In this document: piece by piece, positions 42,967-51,800 of the stretch
Position numbering within the stretch: the first letter of the stretch is position 1
How the letters are laid out: every line of letters begins with the position of its first letter
NCBI GenBank assembly: GCA_013306675.1
Contig: JABLUY010000241.1
Coordinates: 1-55,943 of the forward strand
Reading direction: 5' to 3'
Source of the DNA: Thraustochytrium sp. TN22
Taxonomy: Eukaryota > Sar > Bigyra > Thraustochytrida > Thraustochytriidae
Length of the DNA: 55,943 bases
Notes under the pieces: generated by a model
Told to the model about the DNA's origin: nothing
Database searches by the model: none
Seen by the model: the letters and a program-made list of their open reading frames with translations, nothing else
Position numbers and translations under genes: made by a program

Positions 42967-45825
42967 TCACTTGTTTGTCTTTTGCATAAAGGTGACGCGG
43001 TCGCCGAGGGAGAGGGCGATACCCTGCGCCTTGGCGCGGATGCGGCAAAAACCGGTGACGGTGCCATTGACGGCCTCGACGCTGACGTTGACGAGGGCAT
43101 CCTCGCCGAAAACGGAGCGCGCATAGAGGTTGGCGGCGAGGAAGTTGCACGGGCCGTTGCCCTTGGTGGAGCCGCGCGACAGGCAGTTCATGTTTGTGGA
43201 GGCGATGATGTGGTCGAGGTACTCGTCGACGTTCGTGATGAGGGTGTTGACCGCGACCTTGTTCTCCCACTCGAACTCGGCCCACATGGCGCGGAAGGCG
43301 GCGTCGGTGCACGTGGCGGGCTTGATGTAGTCCATGATCTCAATGGGGATCTCGTTGAGGTTGATGACGGTGTGCGCGGAGGAGGTGGAGGAGTCGTAGA
43401 CGATGTTGCCGAAGATCTGGCCGGTCTCGGTGGAGGAGACCTTGATGTTGGCCTTGAAGCGGCGGTACGCGTTGGGGCCGATGTTGTAGCTCTGCGGGCG
43501 CTCGACAAGGCGCAGGTCGCCGACCGTGGAGAGCTCCACGGTGAGGTTGGAGAGGGTCGAGGGCGTGCGGTTGATGACGAGGATGTCGAGCACGATGTCG
43601 TAGTCATGAACGGTGACCTGGGCCTCGGCGTAGACCGGGTCGGAGAAGCCGGTGAGCTGGTGCACGTGGGCGAGCTGCTCGGCGAAATCGGAGCCGTCGC
43701 CGACGCCGGCGGCCTTGGAGAGCGAGGCCTCGTCGTCGAGGTCGACGTCGGTGGTGCCTAGCGCGCGGCGCGCCTTGAGCTGGCGGAAGTTGATGAGGTC
43801 GTCGGGCTGCGCGGCGACGCCGGCGGCGGCGTCGGCCTCGCGCTCGCGGAGCAGCTTGCGGTCGCGCTCAATGACGTCGATGAAGACGCGGCGGCAGTCG
43901 TCGAGGACGGCACCCTCGACCTCGGCGAGGACCTCGGGGTCGAGGAGGGCGCGGATGCAGAAGCTGATGCGCTCGTACGAGTCCTTGTCCAGGCGCATGG
44001 GACCCTTGGCGCGCTTGCCGGCGTGGATCATGGAGCAGCAGGTGAGCAGCAGCTTGGTGGTGTACTTCTTGACGAGGTCGTCCTCGGGGCCGCGGTCGCG
44101 GCGCATGCGCAAAATCATCTTCATGAGCGAGGCGGCGGCCGAGGCGCCCAAGAGGTAGTTGCCCTTGAGCATGAGCTTGCGCAGCGTGGGGCCGGCCTCG
44201 CCGGCCGCCGTGGTGTCCTCGTCCACCGCCGACGTGAGTGCGGTCTGCGTGGCGTAGGTGCCGTCTGCGAGCACGGTGACCTTGGACTTGGGCTGGGCCA
44301 GGACCTGAGCCACAGTCTTGCCGGTGTCCTCGTCGTCTTCCTCGGCGCCGTCCTCGGCGGCCTTGGCACCCGGCTCGCCCGCAAAGGGAAGCGGACCAAA
44401 GCACTCGTAGACGGCATCGGTGGCGTCGGCGCGCAGCGCATCCGTGTCGGCGTACTCGCCGAGAATCCAGAGCGCGACGCGATAGACCTGGGCGGTCTTG
44501 ATGTCGGGCAGCGCCTCGATGAGCTTCTCGATCACCGAGGCGCGCATGTCTTCGTAGACGGCGACGATCTCGCGCACAAAGAGGATGACGTCGATGGCGC
44601 CCTCGTTGCTGAGGAAGTCGAGCAGCAGGTGCACGACGGAGCTGGCCACGTTGGCGAAGCGAATGGCGCACTGGTGGATGGCCTTGACGAGCATCTGACG
44701 GTACTCCGCGGCCGCCTCGCGGTCCATGTCCTTGCTCTGCGTCTTGACGATCTCCTTCTTGAGCACAAGCACGACCTCGTTGATGTTGCGCGGCGACACG
44801 AGTTCCATGCTGATGGCCAGCGTCTTGCGCCGGATGTCGGCGTTGGGGCTGGCGAGCGCGCGCATGATGTCCATGAGCAAGCCCTGCAGGATCTTGGCGT
44901 GGTGCTTGCGCATCTCCATGAGCTTCTCCAGCACGATGAGCTTGACATTGTTGTCGCTCTCGGCGTTGAGCAGCATCGTGTACGTCTCCGCCGCGGCGCG
45001 CACCGCCGTGGGCGCCGACGACAGAGACACCAGCGTCCAGGCCGCCTCGTAGCAGACCGCCGAGCTCTGCGACTGCAGCAGCTGGAAGATGACCTTGATG
45101 AAGCGCGACTTCTGCGCCGGGTTCGTGCGGCACACCTTGCGCGTGAGCTCCAAGATCACCAGCTGGAAGCCGTCGCCGTACTTTTGCACGTTCTCCACGT
45201 TCTCCACAAAGTATTCAACCGCCTTCTCCTGCGAGCACTGGTACAGCATCAAGAAGGCGTTGCGCCGCGCGCTCGCGTCCGCCTCGCCCTTGAGAAAGGC
45301 CTCGATCAGGTTGTCGGCGTCCGGCATGAGGTCATCGCCGAAGTTCTTGTGGATGGTGTACACCGCCATCACGGCATACTTGCGCACGTACGCGTGGCGG
45401 TGCTCAAGGTTCTCCTTGACGGCCGCCACAAGCGGCTCCACGATCTCCGCCTCCTTGACGCGGCACAGGAACCGCAGCGTGTATCCGCGGATGAACTCGT
45501 TCGGGTGCTTGAGGTTCTTGAGCAGCGCATTGCACATCAGGATAATCTCCTCGCGCAGCTTGCCGTCCTCGCCGTACTTCTCCACGCACTCCCAGTACAG
45601 CGAGCACAGCTTCTTGACCTCGTGGTCCTGCGACGGCACGCAGTACCGGATCACCGCCATGAGCAGCTTCGGCAGCGTCTCGCCGTTCAGCAGCAGCAGG
45701 ATGAGCGTCTTGAGCCCGCGCACCTGCTGCGCCGGCTTGCCGCTCTCCAGGTCCTCCTGGATCTCCTGCGCCGTCGGGGGCATGCCCTTATCCATATGGA
45801 TGAGGAGCGTGCAGTTGCGCTCCAT
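42967..45825 (-). CDS. COPB1: Coatomer subunit beta
   Basis: The 952 residues equal the human length (953). The beta subunit is part of the COPI F-subcomplex that coats Golgi-to-ER vesicles and binds cargo and Arf1. The N-terminus C-T-L-L-I-H-M-D-K-G and K-L-L-M-A-V-I-R-Y-C-V-P are typical. An adaptin-like helical solenoid covers residues about 15-540 (for example R-F-L-C-R-V-K-E-A-E-I, R-K-Y-A-V-M-A-V-Y-T-I-H). An acidic Ala-rich linker with A-Q-V-L follows, then the beta-sandwich (about 690-810: D-Y-D-I-V-L-D-I-L-V-I-N-R-T) and the appendage platform to the end (W-A-E-F-E-W-E-N-K-V, L-A-A-N-L-Y-A-R-S-V-F-G-E-D). Every expected block is present. The start Met is the one in the conserved leader. 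Confidence 0.97.
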   Translation of the reverse strand: MERNCTLLIHMDKGMPPTAQEIQEDLESGKPAQQVRGLKTLILLLLNGETLPKLLMAVIRYCVPSQDHEVKKLCSLYWECVEKYGEDGKLREEIILMCNALLKNLKHPNEFIRGYTLRFLCRVKEAEIVEPLVAAVKENLEHRHAYVRKYAVMAVYTIHKNFGDDLMPDADNLIEAFLKGEADASARRNAFLMLYQCSQEKAVEYFVENVENVQKYGDGFQLVILELTRKVCRTNPAQKSRFIKVIFQLLQSQSSAVCYEAAWTLVSLSSAPTAVRAAAETYTMLLNAESDNNVKLIVLEKLMEMRKHHAKILQGLLMDIMRALASPNADIRRKTLAISMELVSPRNINEVVLVLKKEIVKTQSKDMDREAAAEYRQMLVKAIHQCAIRFANVASSVVHLLLDFLSNEGAIDVILFVREIVAVYEDMRASVIEKLIEALPDIKTAQVYRVALWILGEYADTDALRADATDAVYECFGPLPFAGEPGAKAAEDGAEEDDEDTGKTVAQVLAQPKSKVTVLADGTYATQTALTSAVDEDTTAAGEAGPTLRKLMLKGNYLLGASAAASLMKMILRMRRDRGPEDDLVKKYTTKLLLTCCSMIHAGKRAKGPMRLDKDSYERISFCIRALLDPEVLAEVEGAVLDDCRRVFIDVIERDRKLLREREADAAAGVAAQPDDLINFRQLKARRALGTTDVDLDDEASLSKAAGVGDGSDFAEQLAHVHQLTGFSDPVYAEAQVTVHDYDIVLDILVINRTPSTLSNLTVELSTVGDLRLVERPQSYNIGPNAYRRFKANIKVSSTETGQIFGNIVYDSSTSSAHTVINLNEIPIEIMDYIKPATCTDAAFRAMWAEFEWENKVAVNTLITNVDEYLDHIIASTNMNCLSRGSTKGNGPCNFLAANLYARSVFGEDALVNVSVEAVNGTVTGFCRIRAKAQGIALSLGDRVTFMQKTNK

Positions 45826-46974
45826 CCTTCCGATCGGGTCGCGTTACTCCGAGCCCTCGTGCCGCTGCCGCTGCCGCTGCTCGCTCGCCCGCTCGCTCGC
45901 TCGCTCGCGCGGCCCCTCCCTCCCGGCCGCCGTCCGGCGCGCGCAGGCCGAGGCGGGCAGGCAGCTCGACGGGCAAGCTCGCGCGCGTTGCCGGCTTCCG
46001 CGCCCGAACGTTGGGCGCCGCCGCTCGCCGCCCTCGCCGCCGCCGCCCCCGCCGCCGCCAGCAGCCGGCCCGCCGCCCGAGCGCGCCCGCGCCGCGCCGC
46101 GCCCGCGGCCCCGCGGCCGCCCGCGCCGCCGACTCCGCCGCCCGCGCCCGCGCCCGCGCGCCCGCTCGGCTCTGCCGCTCCACGTCAGCCGCCGGCGGAT
46201 ACGGGCGAGCGGGCGGGCGCGCCGAGGCACGATAGGCCTCCGCTTGGGCCGCTTCGCCGCTTGCGAGCGCGTCAACTCCGGGGTCAACGACGGCGCTGCA
46301 CGCAGTGCACTGTGGCACGGCGCGTCGCGATCACTGACCATGACCAGCCTGGGAACGAGGCGGCCCGGAGCGAGAACCGGCGCCAGGGGCCGTCGCTCGC
46401 AGACTGGCCTGGCTTGGACGCGCACGAAACGCCTCTAGCTAAGGTGGGCTGAGGAGGAGGAGGCGTAAGGTCGACGTCTTGATGGAGTTGTGAGCAGTTC
46501 GTGAGACGGAGGTTGGGCGTAAGTTAAGTGAGCTTGGGTCAGCACAAGCAAAAGGTTCTAAAATCATTTAGCCTGCGACAAGTAGGTATTGAAATGCCTG
46601 CCAGCCTGAGAGGGATGAGGTGGTGAGCGCAGGACCTTTTTTCTTACGTCGCTCGCCACAAATGGAGTAGCTATCTCGCACCAGCCTCCCTGCTACTCAA
46701 AAGAAGAGCTCTCTTTGACGCGTATAACATCGCTTGCAGTGGCCCAGGCCCGTCCGCTGCCGTGGTCGCGCGTGGTCGCGTGCAGAGTGGTACCGCATCA
46801 GAATCGGCACGTGCGCGATCCGCGCCGGTTCCGTGCCCGATCCGTGCTGGGACGGATCTTACACCGTACCAGTACCGTGCGACGGCGGCGTGCGTGCATA
46901 CGTCACGGTGCTTGCATGCAAATCCTCATCACAAAGTCGTCGCCTGCCTCGGCTTGTATATAGATCGCCCCATC
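45826..46974. promoter_or_regulatory. Divergent promoter region, COPB1 / orphan gene
   Basis: The 600 bases next to COPB1 are very GC-rich with a GCTC/CTCG tetramer run (about 45880-45910). The next 500 bases (about 46440-46950) are AT-richer. A TATATA lies close before the orphan-gene ATG. Open frames extend in from COPB1's antisense strand and are rejected as shadows. Confidence 0.55.
46957..46962 (+). promoter_or_regulatory. TATATA element close to orphan-gene ATG
   Basis: TATATA lies 12 bases before the ATG at 46975, too close for a normal TATA-to-start spacing unless the leader is nearly absent or the element has another role. The DCD fusion gene shows the same arrangement. Confidence 0.35.
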
Positions 46975-48594
46975 ATGGAGGCGGCGGACAGCGACGATAC
47001 CTGGACGGTGGTGAGCAAGGCGTCTTCGTCGTCTCCGAGTCGCAGGACGGCGGCGGCGGACGCCTCGAGCGAGGCCGGCCTGAGCTGGGTGGTCTGTTCA
47101 TGCCCGCCTTGTGCTCCCTCGGTGTGCTCCTCGGAGACGCCCTCGGCGGCTTGTCACCGCAGCTTTGCGGACCCAGTCAGCCGCAGCTTTGCAGACCCAA
47201 TCAGCCGCAGCTTGGCGGACCCAATCAGCGCGGCTCAGCTGCAGCGCGAGCAGGCCCGGCTCTGCACCGTCGCTGAGGAGGAGGCCAATGGCGAGGAGGT
47301 GGCCTGTGGCGAACGCATGGTGGCGCCTCGCTTCCAGCGCGAACGCTTCTCCGTTTTCGCCGGCAAAAGCACGGTGCGCAAGTGCCAGAGCAGCTGCTGC
47401 TACAAGGCGGAGTCCCTCGAGGTGCGCCGGCCGGAGCCAAATGTGGTCACAGATATGGACCTGCACCTCTTCAACGGCATGCCCCCTCCAAAGGAGGTCC
47501 TGCGCACCTCACTGAACCACCACCAGCGCTGGCACCTGGAGAAGATTCTCGCGGACCTGGCCGTGGCGCCACCCAAGCGCAAGGAGAACCTGTGGTCCGG
47601 CGAGGTGGAGATCGCCTACCAGCTCCCGGCCTGCGGTGAGCAGGTTTGTTCGGCCGTCACCGCTGCGCTCAAGACGAAGCATGAAGCGGAGGTCTTGGCC
47701 CGCCAGATCTACGTGGTCAAGAGCCGCGGCGACCCCTTTCACCTGCGCCTCCTGGGCGAGTACCCTCGCGAGAACCCGGACCCGGAGAACCTGGAGGACC
47801 TGAGCTTTTCCATGCGTACCAACATCTCCGCGAAGAAGGACGACAGGATCGGCTTGCAGCTCGCGCGGTGCCGCGAGGGCGACTGCCGCAGCGGTTTCAA
47901 CCCAGGCAAGGACGCCCCGCACGTTTACCTGGAGACGCACTTCGGCCGCCATGTGCACGTCTGTGCGGTCAGCACGGCCGCGCGCTTCATGCGCTGGGAG
48001 CACTACCCCGACAAAGAATGGCTCGACGCGTACCGCCGCCGCAAGCGTTGGACGCAGCGCTTTCACCGCGTCGTGCACCGCGAGGAGAGCCACCGAGAGG
48101 ATCTCTTCTTTCCCTCGTATCGGCTCTTCTACCGGCCCGACTTTGGCAAGCCCTGGATCCCGCTCGGCGTTTTCAAGGGCCCTCGCAACAACTTCGAGGA
48201 GCGTCTGCAGTCCCTGGGCGACGCGCCCGGCATCAACACACCGGACGGCGTCCGCTGCATTGCACTCCGCTGGCAGGTTGTGACCGACGGTCTCGAGCCC
48301 TCCAGCATGCACTTGCGCGGCATGCGCGTTGCGGCCTTTACGGCGGCCAGCTCGACCAAGGCCCATGGCGAAGCCTCGCAGAACAAACGCAACGTGGAGG
48401 TCAACGCCATGAACGGCGCCAAGCATGTCACCTATACACTCACCAAGCCGCAGCATACGTCCGTTCGCAAGCGCAAGACGGGTCGCTCCACGTCCACCTG
48501 GTGGCGTTATGGCGACATTGCCAACCCGCGCAAGGAGCGCGCCAAGGACCTGCGCGAGATGCTCAATGAGTACTATTACAATGAAGAGGACTGA
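46975..48594 (+). CDS. Orphan protein with possible discoidin-like beta-sandwich
   Basis: I do not recognise a named family for this 539-residue protein. It starts with an acidic W-T-V-V-S segment. Residues 62-85 hold three copies of an 8-residue repeat (R-S-F-A-D-P-x-S), encoded by a 24-bp DNA repeat. The middle has conserved-looking blocks: L-N-H-H-Q-R-W-H-L-E-K-I, then G-L-Q-L-A-R, then Y-L-E-T-H-F-G-R-H. The part at about 325-450 (R-F-M-R-W-E; F-F-P-S-Y-R-L-F-Y-R; W-I-P-L-G-V-F-K-G; A-L-R-W-Q-V) has strand spacing like F5/8C-type galactose-binding folds, but this is only a structural impression. The C-terminus is basic (K-R-K-T-G-R) and ends acidic. It has no signal peptide, so it is probably intracellular. 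GC-rich codon use supports it as real. Confidence 0.7.
   Translation: MEAADSDDTWTVVSKASSSSPSRRTAAADASSEAGLSWVVCSCPPCAPSVCSSETPSAACHRSFADPVSRSFADPISRSLADPISAAQLQREQARLCTVAEEEANGEEVACGERMVAPRFQRERFSVFAGKSTVRKCQSSCCYKAESLEVRRPEPNVVTDMDLHLFNGMPPPKEVLRTSLNHHQRWHLEKILADLAVAPPKRKENLWSGEVEIAYQLPACGEQVCSAVTAALKTKHEAEVLARQIYVVKSRGDPFHLRLLGEYPRENPDPENLEDLSFSMRTNISAKKDDRIGLQLARCREGDCRSGFNPGKDAPHVYLETHFGRHVHVCAVSTAARFMRWEHYPDKEWLDAYRRRKRWTQRFHRVVHREESHREDLFFPSYRLFYRPDFGKPWIPLGVFKGPRNNFEERLQSLGDAPGINTPDGVRCIALRWQVVTDGLEPSSMHLRGMRVAAFTAASSTKAHGEASQNKRNVEVNAMNGAKHVTYTLTKPQHTSVRKRKTGRSTSTWWRYGDIANPRKERAKDLREMLNEYYYNEED
47158..47229 (+). repeat. Three 24-bp tandem repeats
   Basis: Three in-frame units (47158-47181, 47182-47205, 47206-47229) differ by only a few bases and encode R-S-F/L-A-D-P-V/I-S. 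Near identity at the DNA level indicates recent duplication. Confidence 0.9.
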
Positions 48595-48802
48595 CGGCAA
48601 TGCACCTTCTTGCCTGCGCGGCTCATGGCTTATACGCCAGGCTCTCGGCGGGACTCGGCTCGGAGACGGCCGCTGCGCACCATCTCGTGGCCTCGCTGCG
48701 GGAGGCGCCGGTGGCTCGCTCTGCAGTGCACCATTGACGTTCTTTCCTTTTACGATCAGGCGGCAAAATGTTTAGGCATGTAAAGTCACGATGAAAACAA
48801 AA

Positions 48803-51800
48803 TCAGGCGCTGTAAGGTGGTGGGTACATCATGTTTCGGACGGTATCGTTGTAGTCCTGCATGAGGTCCTTGTAGAACTTGATGCGCACCTCCCTGTCCA
48901 TGATGCGGTGGCCCTGCATCCTGAGCATGGCGCGGCGAGCATCGACGTTGTTGGCGTAGGTGATGTAGAGGGAGCCGCGCGCGGCCGACTGGTTGGTGGA
49001 GATGACCTTGCCGAGGGCGCGAAATTTCTCCTCGAGGTCGGCGAAGTCCTCTGGCGATGCCTCGTACGGGATGTTGCGAGCTACGATGGTGATGCCCTCG
49101 TCCGGGATGAGCGAATTGGCCGGGCTGCGCGGCACGTCTGGGAGCGGCCACATCATATAGTGCGGCGGCGGCATGGGCGGCGTGAACGTTTGCTGCGTCT
49201 GTGTTCCCTTGGCGAGCGGCGGCATGGTCTGCGTGCCATTGCTTCGCGTGGCGTGCGGGCGCTGCGGCTGTTGCTGAGACGAGGAGGCCGCGGCAGCGGC
49301 GGCGGCGGCGGTGGCGGCGTCGGCAGTCGGTGTGGCTGGCCCTCCGGCGGCCGGCGCGAAGCCGGCAGGGAAGCCGTACGCACCGTGGGAGAAGCCCATG
49401 CTGGGATACGCGAACTGCATAGGCACGCCAGGCATGCCATGGTACGGAGACGAGGGCGGGCCATGCGCGGGCGCGGGCACCCGCGGCGGGACGCCGTCAC
49501 CTTGCGGCATCTGGCTCGCGACCTTGGGCGGCGCAGCCTCCTTGGCGTTCTCGGTGGTCATCTCGGCCTGGGTGCCACCGCCGGCGGCCGAATCGGCGCA
49601 GGGCTGCGGCTGCGGTGTGGTGCACGCCGCGGCCGAGAGCGGCGTGGCCGGCGAGGGCGGCGCTTGGCCCCCCGGCCCACTGAGCGCTCCGTAGCCACCG
49701 GCGAGCGGGCCATAGCCGAGGGGAAGGTGCATGGGGAGAGGAACCATGGGATGGGGCGCGCCAGAGAAGGAGACCGGGATGAAGGGTACGTAGCCGGAGA
49801 TGCCGGGGTAGGGCGGCGTGGGGCCGAAGCCGTGCGGAGCGGGCATGCCCATGCTCGGCAGCGGCGCCGACTGGGGCGAGGCCTGGCTGACGCTGGGCGG
49901 GAGATCCATGGCGAGCATGTCGCTGAGCTTGCTGGGACTATGCATGAGCATGTCGCGGAGCTGGCCAAACTTCTGCTGCACGAGGTACATGTTAAAGGAG
50001 CCGGACCCGAGGCAGTGGCTGCGGCGCACCGGGTCGCGGATGCAGAGCGGCGACGGCTGCTGCGGAAGGCCATCCGTGTCGCGGCGGCGGCGCTGGAGGC
50101 GAACAGAGCCGCGCTGCAAGATGGAGAGCTCGAGCTGCTCGAGGTCTAGCCCGCCGCGCGCGGGTCGCGAGTAGAGTTGCAAGAAGCCCATGAGCAGTAC
50201 GCCAACGTTGACCTTGCCCTCGCAGCCGCCGCGGACAAAGCCGCGCAGCCACTCTCGGCTCTCGCGCGTCGCGCTCTCCACGACCTGGGCGGCCTTTTTC
50301 AGAATCTCCTCCTCATCCATGGCGGGCGACTCGACGCTGCTGTTGCCCTTGCTCCGTGCGTCATCCTCGTCGGCGTCCCGGTCGTGGTCGTGGTCGGCCT
50401 CGCCGTCGATCTCCGCCTCGTCTGCCTCCTCGCCTTCGTTGACGCGATCGCCGCGCAGGTCAGAGCGCGCGCGGCGCTCGCCGCCGGCGCCGATCCTGGT
50501 GCCGCTGTTGTTGTTGTCGTTGTTGTTTCTGGCGCTGCTGGACTCCGCATCTTCATCGGCGTCTTGGCCGTGGTCCGAGGCGGACGAGTCCAACTTGTAC
50601 AGGGGCGGCAGGTTGTCGAACTCGACAAAGGGGAAACGAGGCGTGCGCATCTGTGGTGGCACGCCCAGAGGACTGGCCGCCATGGCTGGCGCCGGCGACG
50701 GGGGCTGCTGCGGCTGCGGCTGCTGGAGGCTCGCCACCGGGCTCGGGAGCGAGCAAGGCGCCGGCGATGCGGGTTGCGCCGTGGCGGCCGAGGTGGGCGG
50801 CGTGGGCGTGAGCGGGATGCGAGGTGGCTGGAACATGCGGCCGAGGTGCGAGACCATCTCGCCAGAGATGACAAAGCCGACACGGACCAGAAAGAAGACC
50901 ACGAGCGCGGTCAGCGAATAGGAGCCGAGGCCACCCTTGTACACATCATGCAGGTCGTTCTCGCGCAGTAGGCGCTTGAGGATGAGCACAAGCGGGCGCA
51001 AGACGCCGCAGAGGTCGTCCGTAAGCTGCAGCACGAAGTCGCGCGCCTGCAGGCCGTAGTGGTCGGCGGTGCGGAAAGAGATGTCCACGGGGATCTCCGG
51101 ACCGGAAGCCGTGCCGTCCGCCTTGAGGTTGACGGCTTGCATCTTGATTACCGGCATGGTGGAGCTCTTGATGAGCTTGATGGACTTGCACCAAGGCTGC
51201 GCCTTGAGCGCCGAGTGCATGGCGCACATGTACGTGAGGAGCTGGCCGCGGTCCGACCCGAGGTCCACGCCAGCGTCCATGAGCGGCGACGGCATGCCGG
51301 CAAAGTAGTGCCCGAACGGCGGGAGCGTGGACGGCATGGGCGCCGGCACCGGCACTGGCGCCGGCGTCTGCACCTGGGCGTGCGTCTGGGGCTCGGCAGA
51401 CCGCGTCGTTTCAGTGCCCTGAGAGCGCGTGCTGAGCGGCAGGCGCGGCACGCCGGCCGAGGGCGCCGCCAGGGGCGGTAGGCCCTGCGAGGTGAGCTGG
51501 CCGCCGCTCTGCCGCGAGCCCGGCACCGGCGTGGACGAGGGCCGCGCCGGCGCCTCGGCCTCGCAGTCCCGCTCCATCGACCGGCCCGCCTGTCTCCTGC
51601 CCGGCTGGCCCGCGACGGCGCCGCCGTCCTCGGGCGCGGACGCGGGCGCGGAGCCCGTCGACTCGCGGCGCGCCTGCTCCTGCGACGCGGCAAGGGGCGC
51701 GGGCCCGGGTCCGGGCCCGGCCTCGGCCGCGTCCGGGACCCCAGCCCGCGCGCGCGAGGCCCAGGTCGAAGCGGCCTGCTGCGCGGGCACGGGGGACTCG

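Noticed and set aside
44023-46452. 809-codon plus-strand frame opposite COPB1
   Set aside because: It is antisense to a clear COPB1 frame. The product is Leu/Val/His/Arg low complexity with no domain, as expected from GC-rich third positions read backwards.
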